A stretch of 64,000 nt of DNA from Alsobacter metallidurans (GCF_014636935.1 NZ_BMES01000001.1:1-64000), one strand, 5' to 3'; positions 26,133 through 34,135 are shown, counted from the first letter of the stretch. Translations and numbers: made by a program. Notes: a model not told the origin generated them from the letters alone.

Positions 26133-26331
26133 GATAATTCACTCCTCGCGTCGCGCGAAGGCCGCTCTGGCCGCATGGTCGAATGAACCGGAGGGGGAAC
26201 CGGTCCCGCATGGCTTCGCCCCAGCCGACGCGATGCGCCCGGTTGCGGAACCTCAGTCTCAACAATCACGAGACGCGCGGCGGAACAAGTCGTTCGTTGG
26301 ACTTAAATGGAATTGAACCGTTTCGGACATG

Positions 26332-26342
26332 CTGCGTTGCAG
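26332..26342. promoter_or_regulatory. CTGC-N3-GCAG palindrome, candidate PhaR-type operator
   Basis: atgctgc-gtt-gcagcat (26329-26345) is a perfect seven-base-pair inverted repeat whose core is CTGCgttGCAG. It is nested inside gaaccg (26315-26320) / cggttc (26352-26357). The core matches the CTGC-N3-GCAG target reported for PhaR of Paracoccus. The site lies between the hugZ-like stop codon and the pckA start, so a control role for pckA is possible. Alternatively it is a transcript hairpin at the end of the hugZ-like gene. Confidence 0.4.
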
Positions 26343-26370
26343 CATCTAAATCGGTTCAGGAAAGATGATC

Positions 26371-27108
26371 TTAACCACGTGCGCGGGTCGCCAGTTGCTG
26401 GAGCGCAATGCGCAGTTCAGCGGGAGAAGTCACCCGCTCTGAAAATAGAAGCCGCGCCCGTTCTTCTTCCAAAGCCAAGTCGCAGCCTTCCGGATCGATG
26501 CCGGTGACCCGCCACGAGCCTTCCCGTCGCCCGAGCAACCGCGTTGCGTAAAGCGCCACCGCGTCCGCATGGTCGGCGTTGATGTGCGCCACCGCCTCCT
26601 CTTCGGCGGGCAGCAGCCCGGAGGCTTCGCCCATGGCCAAAAGGAGGTCTTCCGGCGAGATGTCGACGATGCGGCCAAAGCCCGCCACCAAGTGGGCGCC
26701 GTGCACCACCATGCGGTAGAACGCGAAATCGGCGAAGCCCGCGTAAAAGGCGGCGTCGGGATGGCAGGCCAGGAACCGTCGGCGGGCGCGCGGCTCCTCG
26801 GTTTTTTCCGCATGGCCCGTCAGGCTGACGCGCGGATGCAGCAGAGGGTCGCCCGCTCCCACCTGCGCCAGGAGGATCGAGCACAGCGGGTCCACCTCGA
26901 GATTGCGAGTGTGAACGGCCAGCCGGGAGATCAGCAGCAGCGGGGCGCCATCGACGTCGGCCGCGAAAGAGATCAGCGACGCGTAAGGCCCGCCGGCGCG
27001 CCGATCCAGCGTGGCCAGCGTCCCCCAGCGGCTGGTGCGCAGCAGGCGTCGCGCCTCGGCGCGAGCATCAAACGGCGCCTCGGTGGCCGGCCCATCGTTG
27101 GTTGACAT
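26371..27108 (-). CDS. HugZ-like pyridoxamine-phosphate-oxidase-fold protein
   Basis: 245 residues from ATG 27108, with GAGGAG 6 bp upstream; the frame is open to 27183. The N-terminal split-barrel FMN-binding-type domain (LRTSRWGTLATLDRRAGGPY, then LISFAADVDGAPLLLISRLA) is joined to a C-terminal DUF2470-type domain with the conserved HINADHADAVALYA histidines. This architecture is that of HugZ haem-degrading enzymes and related proteins. No haem-uptake genes or Irr/Fur box are visible nearby, so a haem role is only inferred from the family. Divergent from chvI. Confidence 0.85.
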   Translation of the reverse strand: MSTNDGPATEAPFDARAEARRLLRTSRWGTLATLDRRAGGPYASLISFAADVDGAPLLLISRLAVHTRNLEVDPLCSILLAQVGAGDPLLHPRVSLTGHAEKTEEPRARRRFLACHPDAAFYAGFADFAFYRMVVHGAHLVAGFGRIVDISPEDLLLAMGEASGLLPAEEEAVAHINADHADAVALYATRLLGRREGSWRVTGIDPEGCDLALEEERARLLFSERVTSPAELRIALQQLATRARG

Positions 27109-27324
27109 CGGCTGCTCCTCGTGACCCGCCCATTGAGGCTGGAGACGGTGGCGAAAATGAGCGATGATGGCCACATCGATCAAGCGCGTGGCCGAACTTC
27201 TCGGGAACCCTGCGGCCCCTCGTCACATTAAAGCCGCGCTTCACGGCGAGCGTCCGCGCCGCAAAGCCTTCCACCACCAGCCGTCCGGCCGAAGAGCGCC
27301 GGGCAGGCAGGGAACATCCGCACT

Positions 27325-28023
27325 ATGCCGACCATCGCCCTCGTCGACGACGATCGCAACATCCTGACCTCCGTCTCCATCGCGCTGGAGGCCGAGGGAT
27401 ACCGGATCCAGACCTTTACGGACGGGGCCGCGGCTCTCGACGGCCTGAAGCAGAACCCGCCGGACCTCGCGATCTTCGACATCAAGATGCCGCGCATGGA
27501 CGGCATGGAGCTTCTGCGCAGGCTGCGGCAGAAGTCGGACCTGCCCGTTATCTTCCTCACCTCCAAGGACGAGGAGATCGACGAGCTGTTCGGCCTCAAG
27601 ATGGGCGCGGACGATTTCATCCGGAAGCCGTTCTCGCAGCGTCTGCTGGTTGAGCGCGTGAAGGCGGTTCTGCGCCGGGCCGGCGCCAAGGAAGCCGCCT
27701 CCCCGAAGGAGGGGGACGCCAAGGTGCTCGAGCGTGGGCTCCTGAAGATGGACCCCGAGCGACACACCTGTACGTGGAAGGGCGAGCCCGTCACCCTCAC
27801 GGTCACCGAGTTCCTGATCCTCCAGGCGCTCGCCATGCGGCCGGGCGTGGTGAAGAGCCGCAACGCCCTGATGGATGCGGCCTATGACGATCAGGTGTAT
27901 GTGGACGACCGCACCATCGACAGCCACATCAAGCGGCTGCGCAAGAAGTTCAAGTCGGTCGACGACGATTTCGAGATGATCGAAACGCTCTATGGCGTCG
28001 GCTACCGATTCAAGGAATCCTGA
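27325..28023 (+). CDS. chvI: ChvI, OmpR-family response regulator
   Basis: 232 residues. Receiver domain with acidic pocket VDDD (7-10), phospho-acceptor D52 ([12 protein letters not shown]) and KPF; C-terminal winged helix ([43 protein letters not shown]). ChvI is phosphorylated by ChvG and controls acid and envelope responses, exopolysaccharide and motility genes in Hyphomicrobiales, and is often essential. 47 bp upstream of chvG. Confidence 0.95.
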   Translation: MPTIALVDDDRNILTSVSIALEAEGYRIQTFTDGAAALDGLKQNPPDLAIFDIKMPRMDGMELLRRLRQKSDLPVIFLTSKDEEIDELFGLKMGADDFIRKPFSQRLLVERVKAVLRRAGAKEAASPKEGDAKVLERGLLKMDPERHTCTWKGEPVTLTVTEFLILQALAMRPGVVKSRNALMDAAYDDQVYVDDRTIDSHIKRLRKKFKSVDDDFEMIETLYGVGYRFKES

Positions 28024-28070
28024 GGGCGCCGGCGCGCGGTCGTGAACCCGCTCGCCGGGACCGATGAGCC

Positions 28071-29852
28071 ATGACCGCCCAGACCGAACACGGCGCCATT
28101 CCAACCGACACCGCAGCCAAGCGGGTTTCCCTGGGCGGCGCCATCGTGGCGCGCGTGCGGGCGCTGACGCGCGTCGCCGTGCAGCGCGGCTCGTCCAGCC
28201 TTGTACGCCGGATCGTGGTGCTCAACCTCGCGGGGCTGGTGGCGCTCCTGCTGGGCTTTCTGTACCTCAACCAGTTTCGCGAAGGTCTGATCGACTCGCG
28301 GGTGCAGAGCCTGCTCACCCAGGGCGAGATCATCGCCGGCGCGGTGGCGGCCTCGGCCACCGCGGACAACGACTCGGTGACGATCGACCCCGACAAGCTC
28401 CTGCAGCTCCAGGCCGGCGAGAGCGTCGGCTTCGGCGATGACAGCGCCACCGAGTTCTCGATCAACCCCGAGCGGGTCGCCCCCCTGCTGCGCCGGCTGG
28501 TGACGCCCACCCGCACCCGGGCGCGGATCTACGACCGCGACGGCTTCCTGATCCTCGACTCGCGGTCGCTTTACTCGCGCGGCGACATCATGCGCTTCGA
28601 GCTGCCGCCGCCCACCGCCGAGGAGCCGACCGTCATCGAGCGGACCTGGAACTCGGTGAAGCGCAGCTTCGGGCGCAGCAACCTGCCGCTCAGCGAGGAG
28701 ATCAACTCGGTCAACGGCCGCAACCTGCCGGAAGTGTCTCGCTCGCTCACGGGCTCGCCCGCGAGCGTGGTGCGCGTCAACGCCAACGGCGACACCATCG
28801 TATCCGTGGCGGTGCCGATCCAGCGCTTCCGGGCGGTGCGCGGCGCGCTGCTGCTGTCCACGCAGGGCGGCGACATCGACGGCATCATCGCGAGCGAGCG
28901 TTTCGCGATCCTCCGGGTGTTCGGCGTCGCGGCCGGCGTCATGATCGTGCTGTCGGTGCTGTTCGCCGGCACCATCGCGGGCCCGATCCGGCGCCTGTCG
29001 GCGGCGGCCGACCGCGTGCGGCGCGGCGTCAAGGCGCGCGAGGAGATCCCGGACTTCACCGACCGTTCGGACGAGATCGGCCACCTCTCCGGTTCGCTGC
29101 GCGACATGACCAAGGCGCTCTACAACCGCATCGAGGCGATCGAGACCTTTGCGGCCGACGTCGCGCACGAGTTGAAGAACCCGCTCACCTCCCTGCGCAG
29201 CGCCGTCGAGACGCTCCCGCTCGCCCGATCCGACGAGTCCCGGGGACGCTTGCTGGAAGTGATCCAGCACGACGTCCGCCGGCTCGACCGGCTGATCAGC
29301 GACATCTCGGACGCGTCCCGGCTCGACGCCGAGATGGCGCGCTCCGACGCCGAACCGGTGGATATCCTGCGCCTTCTCGAAACCGTGATCTCGGTCGCCA
29401 ACGGCGTGCGGCGCGACGACGGCGTGTCGGTCCGCCTCCTTCTTTCGGAGGACCCGCGCGGTCGCGACGCGTTTTTCGTGCTCGGCCATGATTCGCGGCT
29501 CGGGCAGGTCGTCAGCAACCTGATCGAGAACGCCCGCTCGTTTTCGCCCCACGGCGGCGAGGTCCGGGTCGGACTCAAGCGCGACGGCGCCGAGATCGAG
29601 ATCACCGTGGAGGATGACGGCCCCGGCGTTCCCAGCCATGCGCTGGAGCGGATCTTTGAACGGTTCTACACCGATCGGCCCGAGCAGGGCTTCGGCCAGA
29701 ATTCCGGCCTCGGGCTGTCCATCTCGCGCCAGATCGTCGAGGCGCATCGCGGCCGCATCTGGGCCGAGAACCGGCTGGAGCCTGTCCGCGCCGGTGAGCG
29801 GCGCTGCCTGGGCGCACGCTTCCACGTCCGCCTGCCGGTATCGGCGCCGTGA
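28071..29852 (+). CDS. chvG: ChvG, membrane sensor histidine kinase
   Basis: 593 residues. First membrane helix at about 45-65 (VLNLAGLVALLLGFLYLN), a periplasmic sensor region to about 280, second helix about 284-304 (FGVAAGVMIVLSVLFAGT), HAMP, then dimerisation domain with catalytic His366 in FAADVAHELKNPLTSLRSA and an ATPase domain with NLIENARSFS, EDDGPGVP and GLGLSISR. In relatives the periplasmic repressor ExoR inhibits ChvG; no exoR is present in this window. Its TGA overlaps the GTG of hprK (GTGA), so kinase and PTS genes are translationally coupled. Confidence 0.95.
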   Translation: MTAQTEHGAIPTDTAAKRVSLGGAIVARVRALTRVAVQRGSSSLVRRIVVLNLAGLVALLLGFLYLNQFREGLIDSRVQSLLTQGEIIAGAVAASATADNDSVTIDPDKLLQLQAGESVGFGDDSATEFSINPERVAPLLRRLVTPTRTRARIYDRDGFLILDSRSLYSRGDIMRFELPPPTAEEPTVIERTWNSVKRSFGRSNLPLSEEINSVNGRNLPEVSRSLTGSPASVVRVNANGDTIVSVAVPIQRFRAVRGALLLSTQGGDIDGIIASERFAILRVFGVAAGVMIVLSVLFAGTIAGPIRRLSAAADRVRRGVKAREEIPDFTDRSDEIGHLSGSLRDMTKALYNRIEAIETFAADVAHELKNPLTSLRSAVETLPLARSDESRGRLLEVIQHDVRRLDRLISDISDASRLDAEMARSDAEPVDILRLLETVISVANGVRRDDGVSVRLLLSEDPRGRDAFFVLGHDSRLGQVVSNLIENARSFSPHGGEVRVGLKRDGAEIEITVEDDGPGVPSHALERIFERFYTDRPEQGFGQNSGLGLSISRQIVEAHRGRIWAENRLEPVRAGERRCLGARFHVRLPVSAP

Positions 29853-30319
29853 GCGGGGCCCTGCACGCGAGCTGCGTGGTGGTCGGCGACGCAGGCGTGC
29901 TGATCAGGGGGCCGTCCGGAGCCGGCAAGTCCACCCTGGCGCGACGGCTCGTCGAGGAGGCGCCCCGCCGGGGGCTGTTCGGGCGCCTGGTGTCGGACGA
30001 CCGGGTTCTCGTGGGCGTCCACGATGGCCGCGCGGTGGCCCGCACGCATCCGGCGATCGCGGGCGCGCTGGAGATGCGCGGGCGCGGCCTGGTGCATGGG
30101 GCGCACGAATCAGCCGTCGTTTTGCGTCTCGTGGTCGATTGTGGCGTCGTTGCACTGGACAGGATGCCCGATCGTGATGATCTGATGGCGGAGGTGGCGG
30201 GCGTAAGCCTGCCCAGGATCGTGGCCGGTCCGGAAGACGCGGATCGCGTGTTCCAGGCGCTGGGTCGCGGGCCGTTTTCATCGGAGCCGGGGAACCCGAA
30301 ACCGGCTAAGGCGTTGTAG
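29849..30319 (+). CDS. hprK: HPr kinase/phosphorylase, short alphaproteobacterial form
   Basis: 156 residues, only the catalytic C-terminal domain of the Gram-positive enzyme, as usual in Alphaproteobacteria. Walker A GPSGAGKST at 21-29, LVSDDRVLVGVHDGR and the GRGLVHGAH segment. Phosphorylates HPr on the regulatory serine and can reverse this. The short length and position after chvG, before EIIA and HPr, are characteristic. GTG start at 29849. Confidence 0.93.
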   Translation: MSGALHASCVVVGDAGVLIRGPSGAGKSTLARRLVEEAPRRGLFGRLVSDDRVLVGVHDGRAVARTHPAIAGALEMRGRGLVHGAHESAVVLRLVVDCGVVALDRMPDRDDLMAEVAGVSLPRIVAGPEDADRVFQALGRGPFSSEPGNPKPAKAL

Positions 30320-30392
30320 GGGGTTGCACTTCCCGCTGCATCGCACAAAATGAGGGCTTCGTGCGCCGCCGGCGCGCAGGAGATCAGTTTAC

Positions 30393-30794
30393 ATGATCGG
30401 TATGGTGCTCGTGACGCACGGGCGGCTGGCGATCGAGTTTCGCGCCGCCATGGAGCACGTCGTGGGCCCGCAGCAGCAGGTCGAGACGATCACCATCGGG
30501 CCGGACGACGACATGGATCAGCGCCGGCAGGATATCGTGTCGGCCGTCGAGGCCGTCGACACCGGCGATGGTGTCGTGATTCTCACTGACATGTTCGGCG
30601 GAACCCCTTCCAACCTCGCGATTTCGGTGATGAACGGCGGCAAGACCGAAGTTGTCGCCGGCATCAACCTGCCCATGCTGATCAAGCTGGCCAGCGTGCG
30701 GGGCGAGTGCGACCTCGAAAAGGCCGTCGTGCAGGCCCAGGAAGCCGGCCGCAAATACATCAACGTCGCCAGCCGGGTGCTCGCGGGCAAATGA
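30393..30794 (+). CDS. PTS EIIA component, mannose/fructose family
   Basis: 133 residues. EIIA-Man fold with phosphorylatable His9 in GMVLVTHGRLAIEFR, and the conserved VVILTDMFGGTPSNLAI. AGGAG precedes the start by about 10 bp. In Hyphomicrobiales this protein belongs to a regulatory PTS without sugar permeases; phosphate comes from HPr. Its stop codon overlaps the HPr start (ATGA). No EIIB, EIIC or EIID genes are present. Confidence 0.94.
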   Translation: MIGMVLVTHGRLAIEFRAAMEHVVGPQQQVETITIGPDDDMDQRRQDIVSAVEAVDTGDGVVILTDMFGGTPSNLAISVMNGGKTEVVAGINLPMLIKLASVRGECDLEKAVVQAQEAGRKYINVASRVLAGK

Positions 30795-31117
30795 TCGACG
30801 ATCCCGACGCCGGCTGCGACTGCCCGCCCGCTCCCGTTCCGGACGGCGCGCTCGTACGCGAACTCCGAATCGTCAACCGCAAGGGCCTGCATGCCCGGGC
30901 GACGGCGAAATTCGTGCAATGCGCGGAACGCTTCGACTCGGCCATCCAGGTCACGCGCTGCGGCGAGACCGTCGGGGGCACGTCGATCATGGGAATCCTG
31001 ACGCTGGGCGCCGGTATCGGCTCCACGATCACGGTCACGGCCGTTGGCGCGGACGCTGATCAGGCGCTGCAGGCGCTGGACGATCTCGTCGCCAACCGCT
31101 TCGGCGAGGAAGAGTAG
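30791..31117 (+). CDS. ptsH: HPr phosphocarrier protein
   Basis: 108 residues from ATG 30791, about 19 longer at the N-terminus than classical HPr. The active His is H34 (NRKGLHARATAKF), equivalent to His15. The regulatory serine is S65 (GGTSIMGILTLGAGIGS), equivalent to Ser46 and the target of HprK three genes upstream. Accepts phosphate from enzyme I (not in this window) and passes it to EIIA. Coupled to the EIIA gene by ATGA overlap. An open frame further upstream lies within the EIIA gene and is not expected to be used. Confidence 0.94.
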   Translation: MIDDPDAGCDCPPAPVPDGALVRELRIVNRKGLHARATAKFVQCAERFDSAIQVTRCGETVGGTSIMGILTLGAGIGSTITVTAVGADADQALQALDDLVANRFGEEE

Positions 31118-31123
31118 AACCGC

Positions 31124-31141
31124 GGCGGGCTGAAGCCCGCC
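31124..31141. terminator. Hairpin between convergent ptsH and L,D-transpeptidase genes
   Basis: ggcgggc-tgaa-gcccgcc is a perfect stem with a tetraloop in the 34-bp gap between convergent stop codons. There is no U tract, so it may be a weak bidirectional terminator or mRNA-protecting structure. The stem is identical to that at 14180-14197. Confidence 0.5.
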
Positions 31142-31151
31142 ACGCGGCGCC

Positions 31152-31811
31152 TCAGACCCGGTAATGGCCGTTGCGCTTGACCAGCACGGTCGTGCCGACC
31201 GGGACGCGGTTGTAGAGGTCCGCCACGTCCTCGTTCAGCATGCGTACGCAGCCGCTCGATACCTGCTCGCCGATGCTCCAGGGCTCATTGGTGCCGTGGA
31301 TCCGGAACAGGATGTCGTGCCCATTCTGGTAGAGGTAAAGGGCGCGCGCGCCGAGCGGATTATCGATGCCTGCTTCCCGGAAGCGCGGCAGCTCGGGCTT
31401 GAGCCGCACCATCGTCTTCGTCGGGCTCCAGTTCGGCCACACGCCCTTGCGGCCCACCGTGGCGACGCCCTTCCACGAAAAGCCTTGCCGACCGACGCCG
31501 ACGCCATAGCGCATCGCCGCGCCGCCGGGCTGCACCAGGTAGAGGAAGCGCTTGTCGATATCGACCACGATCGTGCCGGGCTTCTCGGGCCCGTCATACG
31601 ACACGGTCTGGCGGTTGAACTCGGGCGCGATCTTGCTCCTGTCTACGAGCGGGATGTCGTGCGGCTCGTCCGGCGCATAGCCAATGTACCACCCGGCGAG
31701 TTCCGGGTCGGACATCAGGCTGGGGTTCTTCTTGGCGGTGGGCGCGACGGTGTTGCAGCCCGCGAGGGCGGAGCCAGCCAGCACGGCGAGGAGGGAACGG
31801 CGGGACAGCAT
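31152..31811 (-). CDS. L,D-transpeptidase (YkuD) lipoprotein
   Basis: 219 residues from ATG 31811. Twin-arginine-like and lipobox N-terminus (SRRSLL, then LAGC with Cys19), so probably exported and lipid-anchored. YkuD domain about 75-219: VVDIDKRFLYLVQPGG, IRIHGTNEP-type histidine region and active-site SSGCVRM with Cys188. Forms 3-3 peptidoglycan cross-links or attaches proteins to peptidoglycan. The frame runs further upstream (to 31985) without conserved sequence. Hyphomicrobiales carry many such paralogues. Confidence 0.92.
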   Translation of the reverse strand: MLSRRSLLAVLAGSALAGCNTVAPTAKKNPSLMSDPELAGWYIGYAPDEPHDIPLVDRSKIAPEFNRQTVSYDGPEKPGTIVVDIDKRFLYLVQPGGAAMRYGVGVGRQGFSWKGVATVGRKGVWPNWSPTKTMVRLKPELPRFREAGIDNPLGARALYLYQNGHDILFRIHGTNEPWSIGEQVSSGCVRMLNEDVADLYNRVPVGTTVLVKRNGHYRV

Positions 31812-31962
31812 GAGCGGGGTTCGATCCTGGCTACGGAAACGGGTATTCGGCGCCACGCCGAAGGTCATGCGGAGCACTAACCAATCGGGTCCCGGGTTCC
31901 AACCCTGCTCACCCCGGCGTGCGGGCTGACAGGTCCGTGTTTCCGGCGTTGTGACCAAAGAG

Positions 31963-32874
31963 TCACGAATTGGCCCCGCCCACACTCGGCGCGGGACGTC
32001 GGTTCACCAGCCAGATTCCGCCGCAGACCAGAAAGATCGCGGCCGCGAAGCCCGGGCTCAGCCTGTCGCCCAGCACCGCCCATCCGGCGACGGCTCCCAC
32101 GAGCGGGGTCAAGAATGTAAAGGCCGCCAGTCTGGCGGCCGGATACACCGCCACCATCCAGAACCAGATCAGGTAGCTGAAGAACCCGACCACGACGGTC
32201 TGAAACGCGAGCGAGGCGACGATCGCGGGCGAGAGGCGCACGATTCCGGGTTCGCCCGCCAAATAGGATAGCGGCAGCAGCATCACGGCCGAGACGAACA
32301 GCTGGTAGAACAGCGTCCGGATGGCGCTGATGGACGCCAGCCGCGATTTGCGGATCACGAACGTGGTCGCGCCCCACAGCACCGCCGCCCCGAAGCACAG
32401 CGCATCGCCCAGCACAGACGACCAGTCGGCATGCATCACCCCGTCGCCGAACGCGATCCCGACGCCGAGGAAAGCTCCCGCCAGCCCGACGATCTGCCAG
32501 CCGACGAGCCGCTCGGCCGGCAGTAGCCAATGCGCCCCCACCGCCACCACGAAGGGCGCGGTATAGATGAACAGAACGGCCCGCGCTGACGTGGTCCGCT
32601 CCGCGCCTAGAAAAATGCAGAGGAATTCAAGGCCGAAAAGCAGCCCGGCGACGAGACCTGGCTTCCAGGCGCCGTCGGTCCCGATCAGCGACACCCCGCG
32701 AAATTGCGCCCACCCGGCCAGAAGCAACGCCGAGCCGGCCGAGCGGAGGCCGGCCTGGAACAGGGGACTGACGCCTTCCAGCGCGATCTTCACGAACACC
32801 TGCTGGACGCCCCACAGGATGCAAAGCCCGACGAGCATCAGCGCGGCCCGGCGGTCGATGTGGTCGCGTGTCAT
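31963..32874 (-). CDS. DMT-superfamily (EamA) transporter
   Basis: 303 residues with ten hydrophobic helices in two EamA repeats (first about 12-140, second about 155-292). Typical sequence: LMLVGLCILWGVQQVFVKIA at the start and TPLVGAVAGWAVLGDRLSPG in the second repeat. Likely exports a small metabolite or amino acid. The substrate cannot be told. Same strand as the L,D-transpeptidase but 151 bp upstream, so the two are probably separate units. Confidence 0.88.
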   Translation of the reverse strand: MTRDHIDRRAALMLVGLCILWGVQQVFVKIALEGVSPLFQAGLRSAGSALLLAGWAQFRGVSLIGTDGAWKPGLVAGLLFGLEFLCIFLGAERTTSARAVLFIYTAPFVVAVGAHWLLPAERLVGWQIVGLAGAFLGVGIAFGDGVMHADWSSVLGDALCFGAAVLWGATTFVIRKSRLASISAIRTLFYQLFVSAVMLLPLSYLAGEPGIVRLSPAIVASLAFQTVVVGFFSYLIWFWMVAVYPAARLAAFTFLTPLVGAVAGWAVLGDRLSPGFAAAIFLVCGGIWLVNRRPAPSVGGANS

Positions 32875-33024
32875 GGGGGCTCGGGATGCAGGCCGCAGGT
32901 CCGGCAGCCATAACGCACTTCGGCGCGCCGCGGCAGCCGCATTCGGGCAGCCTCGCCCTGCGTCGCGTCAAGGCGGAACGCGAAGCTCCAGCCTGCGTTG
33001 GGACGCAAACCGGAGGATCATACC

Positions 33025-33297
33025 TTGCGCATTACCATCACGGCCGCCCTGTTCGCCTGCATCGGCGCCATCGTCTCCGCGCAGGCGCAGACCACTCCCG
33101 CCAAGCCCGCCGGCGCGACGCCTCAGAACGACGCGGACTTCGTGGCGAAAACCAGCAAGGATCCGGCTTTCGCGGGTGGTGAGCAGCCCAAGGAGACCGG
33201 ATCGACCACATCGGCCGGCCCAGCCCCTGCGCCGCGCGAAGGCATGAACTACACGCCGACGAAAACGCCCGACGAAACCACCCAGCAAGCCAAGTGA
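33025..33297 (+). CDS. Small secreted protein, unknown function
   Basis: 90 residues from a TTG start at 33025, supported by GGAGG 8 bp upstream. The open frame from 32998 lacks a ribosome-binding site and would put charged residues before the signal. Signal peptide RITITAALFACIGAIVSAQA is followed by a Pro/Thr/Ala-rich, apparently disordered mature part (TPAKPAGATPQ, then TPTKTPDETTQQAK). There are no cysteines in the mature part and no recognised domain. Confidence 0.65.
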   Translation: MRITITAALFACIGAIVSAQAQTTPAKPAGATPQNDADFVAKTSKDPAFAGGEQPKETGSTTSAGPAPAPREGMNYTPTKTPDETTQQAK

Positions 33298-33315
33298 AGG
33301 CTCGGTCACGGGTGC

Positions 33316-33392
33316 GAAAAGAAAAAGGGCCGCTCGCGCGGCCCAAGTCTCAGGGAGGAAATGCCCGAAGCGGGCACGGCTGAAGAACGCCG
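33316..33392 (-). ncRNA. Probable small RNA, alpha-r8 (MmgR/suhB) type
   Basis: Read on the minus strand: a 5' hairpin tgcccg-ctt-cgggca (33376-33362), then the unpaired decamer TTTCCTCCCT (33361-33352), then gagactt, then a perfect stem gggccgc-gcga-gcggccc (33344-33327) followed by ttttt-cttttc, a strong intrinsic terminator. Two hairpins flanking an exposed anti-Shine-Dalgarno pyrimidine stretch are the layout I recall for the alpha-r8 sRNA family of Hyphomicrobiales, which in Sinorhizobium limits polyhydroxybutyrate accumulation. A TTGTTC / TATCCA pair with 17-bp spacing lies just upstream. The 5' end is estimated. The stem may also end the plus-strand gene at 33025. Confidence 0.7.
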
Positions 33393-33526
33393 ACCTCATG
33401 GATAAGTTCTGCCGTGCTTGCGAACAATCTGTAGAAACGCGAACTAGGGCTACACCGTAGATCCTAAGTCGGTTGCTATCGCGTGTCTGAAGCGCCAGAA
33501 CTGCGCGAGCTCTGGCGAGACTGCCC

Positions 33527-33997
33527 ATGTCTAGAAAAACTCCCGCAACGGTTGCGATCGAGAGGGCAGGCCTCGCTTACGAGGCCTTCTCGTACGAATA
33601 CGATCCGGATGCCCCCCAAATCGGCCTGCACGCCGCCGAGAGCCTCAGCGTTCCACCCGCGACCGTCCTGAAGACGCTGATGGCGCTGGTGGATGGTCGG
33701 CCCGTCTGCGTGGTCGTGGCCTCGGACCGGGAAGTCAGCATGAAGCGCCTGGCCGCGGCGGCGGGCGGCAAATCGGCCCAGATGATGAAGCCGGCCGACG
33801 CCGAGCGCCTCACGGGCTTCCGGGTCGGCGGCATTAGTCCGTTCGGGCAGCGCAAGGCCGTTCCGGTGTTCCTGGATGACGCCGCGCTCGCGCATGAGCG
33901 CGTCTACGTGAACGGCGGCCAGCGCGGCCTGCAGGTGCGCCTTGCCCCGCAGGCGCTCATCGACGCTCTTCGCGCCAAGGCCACATCCCTGACGTAG
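33527..33997 (+). CDS. ybaK: YbaK/EbsC-type aminoacyl-tRNA deacylase
   Basis: Trans-editing factor that hydrolyses Cys-tRNA(Pro) and similar mischarged tRNAs. 156 residues. Family features: TPATVAIERAG, the catalytic-loop Lys in PATVLKTLMA, VASDREVSMKRLAAAAGGKS, and GFRVGGISPFGQRKAVPVF with the GGxSPxG signature. Start ATG 33527. Its stop lies 3 bp before the 11-bp repeat array upstream of ahcY. Confidence 0.94.
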   Translation: MSRKTPATVAIERAGLAYEAFSYEYDPDAPQIGLHAAESLSVPPATVLKTLMALVDGRPVCVVVASDREVSMKRLAAAAGGKSAQMMKPADAERLTGFRVGGISPFGQRKAVPVFLDDAALAHERVYVNGGQRGLQVRLAPQALIDALRAKATSLT

Positions 33998-34000
33998 CGA

Positions 34001-34044
34001 GGCAACGCTTCGGCAACCTTTGCGCAACTCTCGCGCAACCTCGT
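34001..34044. repeat. Four 11-bp direct repeats upstream of ahcY
   Basis: ggcaacgcttc, ggcaacctttg, cgcaactctcg and cgcaacctcgt stand head to tail. GCAAC recurs at 34002, 34013, 34024 and 34035, exactly 11 bp apart, and pyrimidines fill the rest of each unit. One-helical-turn spacing puts every copy on the same DNA face. The array abuts the ATAAAGA palindrome. Confidence 0.85.
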
Positions 34045-34068
34045 ATAAAGACTTCTTTATGTCTTTAT
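34045..34068. promoter_or_regulatory. Candidate SahR operator of ahcY
   Basis: ATAAAGA-ct-TCTTTAT (34045-34060) is a perfect seven-base-pair palindrome, followed by a further GTCTTTAT (34061-34068) that pairs with ATAAAGAC. It closely resembles the ATAAAGATATCTTTAT-type site recognised by SahR, an ArsR-family regulator of the S-adenosylhomocysteine cycle in Proteobacteria. It lies 67 bp upstream of the ahcY start, in a stretch much more AT-rich than its surroundings. Confidence 0.65.
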
Positions 34069-34135
34069 TGCCGTGGCGACCGGTCCGTGATAGAGACCCG
34101 CTCATCAGTCTCCCGAGCAATTCGAAGGGCCGACC

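Noticed and set aside
32998-33024. N-terminal extension of the small secreted protein (MGRKPEDHT)
   Set aside because: It places charged residues before a good signal peptide and lacks a ribosome-binding site. The TTG at 33025 has GGAGG at proper spacing.
34001-34135. SAH or SAM riboswitch upstream of ahcY
   Set aside because: No pseudoknot-forming SAM-II, SAM/SAH or SAH aptamer core could be recognised. The direct repeats and AT-rich palindrome look like protein-binding DNA.
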